A stretch of 8,158 nucleotides of DNA from positions 1-8,158 of the forward strand of contig DATLHO010000025.1 of the NCBI GenBank assembly GCA_035539855.1, written 5' to 3'. Within the stretch, counting starts at the first letter, position 1; the number at the start of each line of letters is the position of its first letter. Under the pieces are notes generated by a model. It saw nothing but the letters and a program-made list of their open reading frames with translations. It searched no databases and was not told the origin of the DNA. The position numbers were made by a program, and so were the translations under genes. This DNA comes from DATLHO01 sp035539855 (GTDB lineage: Bacteria > Bacteroidota > Ignavibacteria > OLB7). Positions 1-5,292 of the stretch are shown here, in pieces.

Positions 1-839
1 CCCGTGCCACGCAGAAGCGCAGCGGCACGTCGAAGGCAGGTGCCGCCGACAAGAGCAGTGGATCGTCGAAGGATCGTGCTGCGAAGTCGAGCCGACGGTC
101 GTCGAAGGAGCGTGCCGCGAAGAAGAGCAGCGAGTCGTCGACGGAGCGTGCCGCGAAGAAGAGCAGCGAATCGTCGAAGGAGCGTGCCGCGAAGAAGAGC
201 AGCGAGTCGTCGAAGGAGCGTGCCGCGAAGAAGAGCAGCGGGTCGTCGAAGGAGCGTGCTGCGAAGACGAGCCGAGGGTCGTCGAAGGAGCCCGCCGCGA
301 AGAAGAGCAGCGGCACTTCGAAGGAACGCGCTTCGGAGACGAGCAGCGGGTCGTCGAAGGCCGGTGCCGCAAAGAAGGGCACGGCGACGGGCCGTGCCGG
401 AGAGAAGACCGGTGCCGCCGTGAAGTCCTCGGATCGCGAGCGCAGGCCGGAGACGAAGCCGGTTGCGCCGCTCGCGCTGCAGTGGCCGGTCAGTGGGCGG
501 AAGATCGTCGATGCCTACGGCGAGCGACTGAACCCGACGACGAAGACCGTAACGCTCAATCCGGGCGTGAACATCGCCTCGAAGAAGGGCGCCGACGTGC
601 GCGCGGCGGCGGCGGGTAGGGTCTCGCTCGTATCGTTCCTGCCGGGCTTCGGTACCTTCGTGATCGTCGAGCATCGCGACGGCTATCGCACGGTGTACGC
701 GCGGCTGTCGCGCGCGAGCGTTGCGACGGGCGCTTCGGTGCGCGCCGGCGCAAGCATCGGAGCCGCCGCGGGCGCGACCGTGCACTTCGAGGTCTGGCGC
801 GGCCAGTCCCGGCTCGACCCGGCCGATCTGCTCCCGTGA
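1..839 (+). CDS. EnvC-like LytM/M23 domain protein, probable amidase activator (5' partial)
   Basis: The frame read from nt 3 is open to a TGA at 837-839, giving 278 visible residues; the start lies left of the window. Residues 1-128 are a low-complexity Ser/Lys/Glu/Ala linker made of 12-residue repeats (SSKERAAKKSSE type). Residues about 158-278 are a LytM/peptidase M23 domain: an LQWPVSGR entry motif, a GVNIASKKGADVRAAAAGRV core, GFGTFVIVEH, the VYARLS strand, VRAGASIG, VHFEV, and a terminal RLDPADLLP matching the usual 'PxPWL' end. Active M23 enzymes bind zinc through HxxxD and HxH. Here those positions read N186-PGV-N190 and T259-V-H261, and the catalytic YAH is YAR (R234), so hydrolysis is unlikely. 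E. coli EnvC has a similarly degenerate LytM domain and activates AmiA/AmiB amidases, so an envelope amidase activator is the best inference. The N-terminal coiled coil and signal peptide expected of EnvC are outside the window. Era follows after 69 bp. Confidence 0.8.
   Translation, partial: RATQKRSGTSKAGAADKSSGSSKDRAAKSSRRSSKERAAKKSSESSTERAAKKSSESSKERAAKKSSESSKERAAKKSSGSSKERAAKTSRGSSKEPAAKKSSGTSKERASETSSGSSKAGAAKKGTATGRAGEKTGAAVKSSDRERRPETKPVAPLALQWPVSGRKIVDAYGERLNPTTKTVTLNPGVNIASKKGADVRAAAAGRVSLVSFLPGFGTFVIVEHRDGYRTVYARLSRASVATGASVRAGASIGAAAGATVHFEVWRGQSRLDPADLLP
27..386 (+). repeat. 36-bp in-frame minisatellite coding the basic linker
   Basis: Ten consecutive 36-bp units start at 27, 63, 99, 135, 171, 207, 243, 279, 315 and 351. 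Each encodes 12 residues close to S-S-K-E-R-A-A-K-K-S-S-E/G. Units at 99 and 171 are identical in DNA, and those at 135 and 207 differ from them by only one or two bases. The outer units (27, 315, 351) are the most diverged, the pattern expected of an array growing from its middle. A further partial unit is visible before 27. Because 36 is a multiple of three, copy changes keep the reading frame, so linker length could vary between strains. Confidence 0.9.
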
Positions 840-908
840 TCGACAGGACGTGAATTTGCGGTAGCTTCACCGCACAAACGAAGCACCCGACGGAACAGCC
901 ATCACGCA
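840..908 (+). promoter_or_regulatory. EnvC-like gene to era gap with a small hairpin and a weak promoter candidate
   Basis: The 69-bp gap contains a perfect 6-bp stem, TGCGGT (857-862) with ACCGCA (869-874), around the loop AGCTTC. No T-run follows, so it is not an obvious intrinsic terminator. TCGACA (840-845) and TAGCTT (862-867) are 16 bp apart and resemble sigma-70 boxes only weakly (5/6 and 3/6). TGAATTTG (851-858) is one base from the Bacteroidota -7 box TAnnTTTG. No Shine-Dalgarno sequence sits at normal spacing before the era ATG. Whether era has its own promoter or is read from upstream cannot be decided here. Confidence 0.25.
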
Positions 909-1835
909 ATGACCACGACCGACCAGAACGAATCCTCGAGCACACCGGGCTTCCGCACCGGGTATGTCACGATCATCGGCGAGCCGAACGTCGGCAAGTC
1001 GACGCTGCTGAACTCGATGCTCGGCGCGAAGCTCTCGATCGTCACCAACAAGCCGCAGACGACGCGCAAGAACGTGCTCGGCATCCTCACCAGCGACACG
1101 GCGCAGATCATCTTCCGCGACACTCCGGGCGTGATCACGCCGCGGTATCTGCTGCAGGAGAAGATGCTCGGCTACGTTGCGACCGCGGTGGCCGACGCCG
1201 ATGTTCTCCTGCTGATGCTCGACGCCAGCGATCCCGACCTCGAGCGCCTCGCATCGACGCCGCTCGGCGACGTTCGCGAGCTCAACAAGCCGGTCATCCT
1301 GTTTCTCAACAAGATCGACAAGCTCCTCGACCGCAAGGAGGTGCTTCCGGTCATGGAGAAGTTCAACGCGGCGGGGATCTTCCGCGAGGTCATCCCCGGC
1401 TCGGGCCTGCACGCGCAGAACACCGATCACCTGGCCTCGGTCATCGCGGGATACCTGCCGGAGGGACCGCCGCTGTACGATCCCGAGCTGCTCAGCGAGC
1501 AGCCGCAGCGCTTCTTCGTCGCGGAGCTCATCCGCGAGCAGATCCTGAAGCAGTACAAGCAGGAGATCCCCTATTCGGTCGAGGTCGTCATCGTGCAGTA
1601 CAAGGAGCGGCCCATGCCCGAGAAGCTCTTCATCAGCGCCGAGATCGTCGTCGAGCGCGACAACCAGAAGGGGATCATCATCGGCAAGGGCGGCGAGGCG
1701 CTGCGCAAGCTCGGCTCCTACGCCCGCGTGCAGATCGAGGAGTTCCTCGAGCAGCCCGTGTTCCTCGAGCTCTTCGTCAAGGTGCGCCCCGACTGGCGCC
1801 AGAGCGAGAGCCGCCTGCGCAGCTTCGGCTACTGA
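909..1835 (+). CDS. era: GTPase Era, ribosome assembly factor
   Basis: This 308-residue protein has the full Era architecture and length. The N-terminal GTPase domain shows G1/P-loop GEPNVGKS (24-31), the switch I segment PQTTRKN (49-55), G3 DTPG (71-74) and G4 NKID (134-137). The G5 position reads PGSGLHAQN (163-171) in place of the commoner SALxGxN. The C-terminal type-2 KH domain carries GIIIGKGGEALRKLG (255-269), including its GKGG loop, and ends in VKVRPDWRQSESRLRSFGY. Era binds GTP, contacts the 3' end of 16S rRNA through the KH domain, and takes part in 30S maturation in the cytoplasm, at times at the membrane. The LLQEKML segment after DTPG resembles Bacteroidota/Chlorobiota homologues. 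The ATG at 909 is the first in frame and leaves a normal short N-terminal tail before GYVTIIGEPN. No Shine-Dalgarno is visible. Confidence 0.96.
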   Translation: MTTTDQNESSSTPGFRTGYVTIIGEPNVGKSTLLNSMLGAKLSIVTNKPQTTRKNVLGILTSDTAQIIFRDTPGVITPRYLLQEKMLGYVATAVADADVLLLMLDASDPDLERLASTPLGDVRELNKPVILFLNKIDKLLDRKEVLPVMEKFNAAGIFREVIPGSGLHAQNTDHLASVIAGYLPEGPPLYDPELLSEQPQRFFVAELIREQILKQYKQEIPYSVEVVIVQYKERPMPEKLFISAEIVVERDNQKGIIIGKGGEALRKLGSYARVQIEEFLEQPVFLELFVKVRPDWRQSESRLRSFGY

Positions 1836-1948
1836 GCAGACCGTCGGTGTCGAACGGCTGGTTTTCAGACTGTGGTGTCCTCGTCGATCTCCCCGCCATT
1901 TTTCGGCCCCGCATGGGGCAGCGGCCCGGCTGGCACGCTCTTCGTACA

Positions 1949-1976
1949 TCAGGTTGTAGCAGACGATGAAACCTGA
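1949..1976 (+). promoter_or_regulatory. 7-bp inverted repeat upstream of the small membrane protein
   Basis: TCAGGTT (1949-1955) and AACCTGA (1970-1976) are perfect inverted copies separated by 14 bases. They end 32 bases before the ATG at 2009, so they could be an operator or a hairpin in the 5' leader. The rest of the 1836-2008 gap shows a GCCCC-GCAT-GGGGC hairpin without a downstream T-run and no convincing promoter boxes. Confidence 0.3.
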
Positions 1977-1994
1977 AACGAACGACACGGATGT

Positions 1995-2001
1995 GGAGAG
2001 G
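1995..2001 (+). promoter_or_regulatory. Strong Shine-Dalgarno that decides the start at 2009
   Basis: GGAGAGG lies seven bases before the ATG at 2009, which is ideal spacing. An in-frame ATG at 1991 would place this motif inside the coding sequence, so 2009 is preferred. It is the only clear Shine-Dalgarno in front of any gene in the window. Confidence 0.6.
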
Positions 2002-2008
2002 TGTTGCG

Positions 2009-2287
2009 ATGGAGCTGAAGCTGAAGAGAGTCGAAGCGCAGGGAGAGGAGGGGGAGTTCGACGGGCGGAACACCGCCTTCGTGGTCGGGGCGATCCTACT
2101 CGCCGCGACCTTCTGGGCGTCGCCATCGATGGGGATCCTGTTCGCGATCGCGCTGATCGTCTGCGCGGCGGTCTGTGCGGTCGTCCTGCTGATCGCCGGC
2201 GCGATCGGCTTCTGCGACTCGGCCGCGTCACGGATCTGGACCCGCGAGCGCGAGGTCAAGATGCCGTCGCGGGCGATGTCCGCTTGA
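2009..2287 (+). CDS. Small two-helix membrane protein of unknown function
   Basis: The 92-residue product is not a family I recognise. Residues 1-20 are hydrophilic and mixed in charge (MELKLKRVEAQGEEGEFDGR). They are followed by two hydrophobic segments, about 22-38 (TAFVVGAILLAATFWA) and 42-68 (rich in Ile, Ala, Val and Cys), separated only by the short turn SPSM. A basic tail (RIWTREREVK) follows, suggesting a helical hairpin with both ends in the cytoplasm. Cysteines fall at 52, 56 and 69. A good Shine-Dalgarno, GC-rich third codon positions and an open frame ending exactly where the repeat block begins support a real gene. It is 173 bp from era and convergent with the ABC exporter, so no function follows from context. 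An in-frame ATG at 1991 would give 98 residues. Confidence 0.7.
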   Translation: MELKLKRVEAQGEEGEFDGRNTAFVVGAILLAATFWASPSMGILFAIALIVCAAVCAVVLLIAGAIGFCDSAASRIWTREREVKMPSRAMSA

Positions 2288-2322
2288 AGGTTAGAGGTCA
2301 GAGGTTAGAGGTCAGATGTCAC
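2288..2322 (+). repeat. Left heptamer array (AGGTYAG)n ending in ATGTCAC
   Basis: Five abutting heptamers read AGGTTAG, AGGTCAG, AGGTTAG, AGGTCAG and ATGTCAC. The first starts directly after the TGA stop codon at 2285-2287. T and C alternate at the fifth base in the first four units. The last heptamer is also the start of the first hairpin arm. The same heptamers recur at 2381-2408 and, with one change, at 2467-2494. Confidence 0.92.
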
Positions 2323-2394
2323 AATGCAGAAGGCCACGGCGTTTCTGCGTTGTGACATCTGTCGTTTGCGGGATTGTCAAAGGTCAGATGTCAG
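2309..2394 (+). repeat. 86-bp hairpin unit, copy 1
   Basis: This copy folds into the most regular hairpin. The arm 2314-2331 (AGATGTCACAATGCAGAA) pairs with 2343-2360 over 18 base pairs with a single G.T wobble, around an 11-base loop. A short T-run (CGTTTG) follows. The unit closes with the heptamers AGGTCAG and ATGTCAG that lead into copy 2. Confidence 0.9.
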
Positions 2395-2480
2395 AGGTCA
2401 GATGTCACAATGCGGGAGGGCGAGGCGTCCCTGCGTTTTGACGTCTTTCGTTTGCTGGGTTGTCAAAAGTCAGATGTCAG
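2395..2480 (+). repeat. 86-bp hairpin unit, copy 2
   Basis: This copy begins exactly 86 bp after copy 1. The arm from 2400 pairs with the strand ending at 2446, with wobbles and one C.T mismatch (2408/2438). The inner stem is GGGA (2414-2417) with TCCC (2428-2431), where copy 1 has AGAA with TTCT. The A-T pair 2330/2344 of copy 1 corresponds to G-C here (2416/2430), a compensatory change. CGTTTG again follows the stem. Confidence 0.88.
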
Positions 2481-2545
2481 AGGTCAGATGTCACAATGCA
2501 GAAGGGCGAGGCGTCCCTGCGGTGTGACATCGGTGTTTTGTGCCC
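2481..2545 (+). repeat. 86-bp hairpin unit, copy 3 (truncated)
   Basis: This copy begins 86 bp after copy 2 and follows the unit as far as the distal arm, then diverges at about 2532-2545. Nine base pairs form from 2487-2495 with 2523-2531. Its inner left arm (GCAGAA) resembles copy 1, while its inner right arm (TCCCTGC) resembles copy 2, so the upper stem is mismatched unless it slips to GGG/CCC. A T-run (GTTTTG, 2535-2540) comes four bases after the stem, the nearest thing to an intrinsic terminator for rightward transcription. Confidence 0.85.
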
Positions 2546-2594
2546 CGGCTTACCCGCGCGTCCAGACGAACAACTGTTTCGCTACCGCGCCTCG

Positions 2595-2643
2595 TGACAT
2601 CTGACATCTAACATCTAACATCTGACATCTAACATCTGACATC
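2595..2643 (-). repeat. Right heptamer array (ATGTYAG)n, inverted relative to the left array
   Basis: Seven abutting heptamers read on the + strand as TGACATC, TGACATC, TAACATC, TAACATC, TGACATC, TAACATC, TGACATC. On the - strand, after the exporter's stop codon and the bases TAG, this is ATGTCAG/ATGTTAG repeated and ending in ATGTCAC, the same design as the left array. The end nearest the spacer (2594-2607) could pair with AGGTCAGATGTCAC of any 86-bp unit at 13 of 14 positions. Confidence 0.92.
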
Positions 2644-2645
2644 TA

Positions 2646-4481
2646 TCAAACCTCCTGCAACCGATACTGCAACCGATACAACGTCGAGTAGATCCCCCCG
2701 CGCGCCAGCAGCTCCTCATGCGTCCCGACCTCGCGTAGCTCGCCGTGGTGCATGACGAGGATCTTGTCGGCGTTCTGGATGGTCGAGAGCCGGTGGGCGA
2801 TGACGATCGACGTGCGGCCCTCGAGCAGCTTCTCGATCGCGCGCTGGATGAGGATCTCGGTCTCGGTGTCGACGCTGGACGTTGCCTCGTCGAGGATGAG
2901 GATCTTCGGGTCGTGCGCCAGGGCGCGGGCGAAGGACATGAGCTGCTTCTGGCCGACCGACAGCGTCGAGCCGCGCTCCTGCACCGCCGTTGCGTAGCCC
3001 TCGGGCAGCGCCTCGATGAAGCGTGCGACGCCGACCGTCTCCGCCGCGCTGCGCGCGCCGGTCTCGTCGATCCGCTCGGTGTCGAGCGTGATGTTGTTGA
3101 GCACCGTGCCGCGGAACATGAACACGTCCTGCATCACCAGGGCGATGTCGCGTCGCAGCTCCTCGGTCCGGATCGTTCGTATTTCGCGTCCATCGACGAG
3201 CACGGCACCCTTGCCGTACTCGTAGAAGCGCATCAGGATGTTGATGATCGAGGTCTTGCCGGCGCCGGTCGCTCCGACGATCGCCACGGTCTCGCCGGGG
3301 TTGACCGCGAAGGTGAGGTCGTGGATGATCTCGTTCTCGCCGTCGTAGCTGAAGCTGACGTCCCGGAACTCGATGCGCCCCTCGGTCACCGCGAACGGTG
3401 CCGCGTCGGCCGGCGCGTCGTCGACGAACATCCGCGTGTCGAGCAGCTCGAAGATGCGCTCGGAGCTCGCCATCGTGTTCTGCAGGATGTTGTACTTCTC
3501 GGACAGATCACGCACCGGTCGGAAGAACCGCTCGGTGTACTGGATGAACATGAACAGCACGCCGAAGGTCATCGGGCTCGGATTGGCCGTGCCGAACCAT
3601 CCGTCGACGACATCCTTCAGGCCGCTGTTCGGAAGTCCCCCGAGTAGCGCGCCGCCGCCGTACCAGAGGATCAGCGCCACCGCCAGCGACGACAGGAAAT
3701 CGACCACCGGGAAGAAGACGGCGTAGTAGGTCACCGAGCGGATGTTCGCGTCGGTGTAGGCCTTGTTGATCGTGTCGAACGTCTCGAACGTGCGACGCTC
3801 CTGCCCGAAGATCTTCACCGTCGCCATGCCGGTGATGTGCTCGTTGATGAACGCGTTCATCCGCGAGAGCTGCGTGCGGACGTCGCGATACGTCGAGCGC
3901 ACGTACTTGCGGAAGATCGACGTCGCCCACAGCAGCAGCGCCAGCGAGATCAGCGTCACGCCCGTCAGGTCGACCGACACGAAGAGCATCAGCGCGATGA
4001 TCCAGAGGATCTTGAAGATGTTCGCCGCGATCATCACCAGTCCGCTGGAGAAGAACTCGTTGAGCACCTCGACGTCGCTCGTCACGCGCGTGACCAGCCG
4101 GCCCACCGGGTTGGTGTCGTAGAAGCGTAGCGACAGACGCTGGAGGTGCTCGAAGATCTCCATGCGCACCCGGTGGATCGTCTCCTGTCCGACGAACTGC
4201 ATCAGGTAGGTCATCGCGTAGGTCATCGCCGCGCCGAGCAGCATCGAGCCGAGGATCAGCGCGCAGATCCAGAGCAGGCCGCCGAAGTCCTTGTTCGCGA
4301 TGTAGTCGTCGATCGCGACGCGCGAGAGGTACGGTCCGAGCTCGCTCAGCAGACCGCTGACGATCGCCAGCGCGAACGACCCGATGACGTGCCACTTGTA
4401 CGGACGCAGGTAGACGACGAGCCGCCGCAGCAGCCCGCGGTCGACAGCCTTGCCGAGTACCTCTTCGGTCGAATCACTCAC
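2646..4481 (-). CDS. ABC exporter half-transporter (MsbA/MdlB-like, fused membrane and ATPase domains)
   Basis: From a GTG at 4481 the product is 611 residues, a normal length for a half-transporter. The membrane domain shows six hydrophobic segments at about 31-52, 68-94, 147-168, 173-190, 251-277 and 304-320. The ATPase domain has Walker A GATGAGKTS (403-411), a Q-loop glutamine in VMQD (451), signature LSVGQ (507-511; the usual second Gly is Val), Walker B ILILDE (527-532), D-loop SSVD (535-538) and the H-loop histidine in IAHRLS (563). All catalytic residues are present, so it should hydrolyse ATP. The substrate (lipid, drug or peptide) cannot be told. About 20 extra residues (283-303) lie in the external loop before the last helix. 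An in-frame ATG at 4595 would add 38 Arg/Pro-rich residues unlike the family and overlap the upstream gene by 35 bp, so GTG 4481 is preferred although no Shine-Dalgarno precedes it. Confidence 0.93.
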   Translation of the reverse strand: MSDSTEEVLGKAVDRGLLRRLVVYLRPYKWHVIGSFALAIVSGLLSELGPYLSRVAIDDYIANKDFGGLLWICALILGSMLLGAAMTYAMTYLMQFVGQETIHRVRMEIFEHLQRLSLRFYDTNPVGRLVTRVTSDVEVLNEFFSSGLVMIAANIFKILWIIALMLFVSVDLTGVTLISLALLLWATSIFRKYVRSTYRDVRTQLSRMNAFINEHITGMATVKIFGQERRTFETFDTINKAYTDANIRSVTYYAVFFPVVDFLSSLAVALILWYGGGALLGGLPNSGLKDVVDGWFGTANPSPMTFGVLFMFIQYTERFFRPVRDLSEKYNILQNTMASSERIFELLDTRMFVDDAPADAAPFAVTEGRIEFRDVSFSYDGENEIIHDLTFAVNPGETVAIVGATGAGKTSIINILMRFYEYGKGAVLVDGREIRTIRTEELRRDIALVMQDVFMFRGTVLNNITLDTERIDETGARSAAETVGVARFIEALPEGYATAVQERGSTLSVGQKQLMSFARALAHDPKILILDEATSSVDTETEILIQRAIEKLLEGRTSIVIAHRLSTIQNADKILVMHHGELREVGTHEELLARGGIYSTLYRLQYRLQEV

Positions 4482-4518
4482 GATGGTCGGTATCTGTAGT
4501 TGAATGCATCGGCGCACG

Positions 4519-4568
4519 CGGAATGATTCCGGGTTGCCGGTTCGTCCCCGGGGCTCGGGATCATCCCG
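4519..4568. promoter_or_regulatory. Pair of matching 13-bp palindromes upstream of the ABC exporter
   Basis: CGGAATGATTCCG (4519-4531) and CGGGATCATCCCG (4556-4568) are both perfect palindromes around one central base and fit one consensus, CGGRATNATYCCG. Their centres are 37 bp apart. Both lie just upstream of the exporter start at 4481; the second overlaps the transporter's stop codon (4561-4563). CCCCGGGG lies between them. They could be paired operator sites for a dimeric regulator, or RNA hairpins between two co-transcribed genes. Confidence 0.4.
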
Positions 4569-5292
4569 GGTACGGAACGACGACGAACGCTTCATCGCTC
4601 GCCGCCTGCTGACGCAGCACGACTCCCTCGCGGCCGAGATAGCGGTCGATCAGCGCGTGCGCCAGGTAGATCAGCGGCGTGATCGCGATTGCTACGATGA
4701 GCTTGTAGACGAAGTTCGTCGATGCGATCGACATCACGTCGGACAGCGGCAGCGTCTGCGTGCCGATGCCGCTGCCGAAGGCGAGATAGATGACGATGAA
4801 CGAATCGATGAGCTGCGAGACGATCGTCGAGCCGGTCGCGCGAAGCCAGATGTGCCGCTCGCGCGTGCGGTTGCGCAGGTAGTGGAAGACCTGCATGTCG
4901 ATGATCTGCCCGACGAGGTACGCGATCATCGACGCGAAAATGATCGCGCCGGAGTTGGCGAAGACGTTCCGGAACGAGTCATCGCTTACCGGCGAGAAGC
5001 TCGCCGCCGGGATCCTCAGATCGATCACGATGATCACGTACGCCACCACCAGCGCGGCCATCCCGAGCAGCGTCGTGAAGCGCACGCCCTTGCGGCCGTA
5101 GTACTCGTTGAGAAGATCGGTGATGATGAACGTCAACGGAAACGGGATCACGCCGAGCGTCATCGTGAACATGTCGATGCCGAAGAAGCCGAACGGAACC
5201 TGGAAGAGCTTGCCTCCGGTGAGCTCGGCCATGAACAGAAAGGCAATGAACAGTCCGACGAGAATGACGAACAGGCGCTGGCCACGGGACAT
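4561..5292 (-). CDS. yhhQ: Queuosine precursor transporter, YhhQ/VUT family
   Basis: This is a 243-residue integral membrane protein with about six hydrophobic segments (6-26, 40-60, 72-92, 113-131, 155-173, 193-212). Family signatures are ELTGGKL (23-29), PLTFIITDLLNEYYGRK (52-68), the intramembrane D132 followed by VFHYLR, and ATGSTIVSQLIDSF (152-165). Characterised members take up preQ0/preQ1, the precursors of the queuosine modification at the tRNA wobble base. The length and motifs fit without gaps. The ATG at 5292 is the natural start before the first helix; no Shine-Dalgarno is visible. The ABC exporter follows 79 bp downstream on the same strand, and the monooxygenase gene ends 200 bp upstream. 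No queuosine biosynthesis gene is in view, and I could not find a preQ1 riboswitch in the leader. Confidence 0.92.
   Translation of the reverse strand: MSRGQRLFVILVGLFIAFLFMAELTGGKLFQVPFGFFGIDMFTMTLGVIPFPLTFIITDLLNEYYGRKGVRFTTLLGMAALVVAYVIIVIDLRIPAASFSPVSDDSFRNVFANSGAIIFASMIAYLVGQIIDMQVFHYLRNRTRERHIWLRATGSTIVSQLIDSFIVIYLAFGSGIGTQTLPLSDVMSIASTNFVYKLIVAIAITPLIYLAHALIDRYLGREGVVLRQQAASDEAFVVVPYPG

Larger units (their letters stand above)
2288..2643. repeat. Composite intergenic repeat: inward-facing heptamer arrays around 86-bp hairpin units
   Basis: The whole gap between two convergent genes is one organised block. It starts at the base after the TGA of the small membrane protein and ends two bases before the complement of the exporter's stop codon. 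Its parts are a left heptamer array (2288-2322), 86-bp hairpin units from 2309, 2395 and 2481 (the third partial), a non-repeated stretch at about 2546-2593, and a right heptamer array in the opposite orientation (2595-2643). All heptamers fit AKGTYAG or its complement. Nothing in it looks coding: short open frames here are low-complexity readings of the repeats. Transposase genes, target-site duplications and CRISPR-style unique spacers are absent. Roles in 3'-end formation, as a REP-like element, or as a mobile-element remnant are all possible. Confidence 0.9.

Noticed and set aside
4..423. Open + strand frame coding an Arg-rich protein (RRRSVPRRRAA repeats)
   Set aside because: It is a frame-shifted reading of the 36-bp minisatellite, which keeps every frame open. 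The frame continuous with the LytM domain is the real one.
1896..1930. Rho-independent terminator after era (GCCCC-GCAT-GGGGC)
   Set aside because: The T-run lies upstream of the stem, not downstream, and the stem is only five base pairs.
867..2231. 454-residue - strand open frame antisense to era
   Set aside because: Era on the + strand has all family motifs. The antisense frame is Arg/Leu/Asp-rich low-complexity sequence, typical of GC-rich codon shadows.
2288..2322. AGGTCA elements like nuclear-receptor half-sites
   Set aside because: The match is a coincidence of the heptamer consensus in a bacterial genome.
2309..2545. CRISPR array
   Set aside because: The whole 86-bp unit repeats, including the part between short repeats. 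There are no unique spacers, and no cas genes are in view.
2324..2604. Short + strand open frames in the repeat block giving RSDVRGQMSQC-like peptides
   Set aside because: A 7-nt repeat reads as a 7-residue repeat in any frame. These are translations of the heptamers with no start signal or family resemblance.
4482..4595. ATG 4595 as the ABC exporter start
   Set aside because: It adds 38 Arg/Pro-rich residues that are not part of the family, overlaps the yhhQ coding sequence, and reads through both palindromes.
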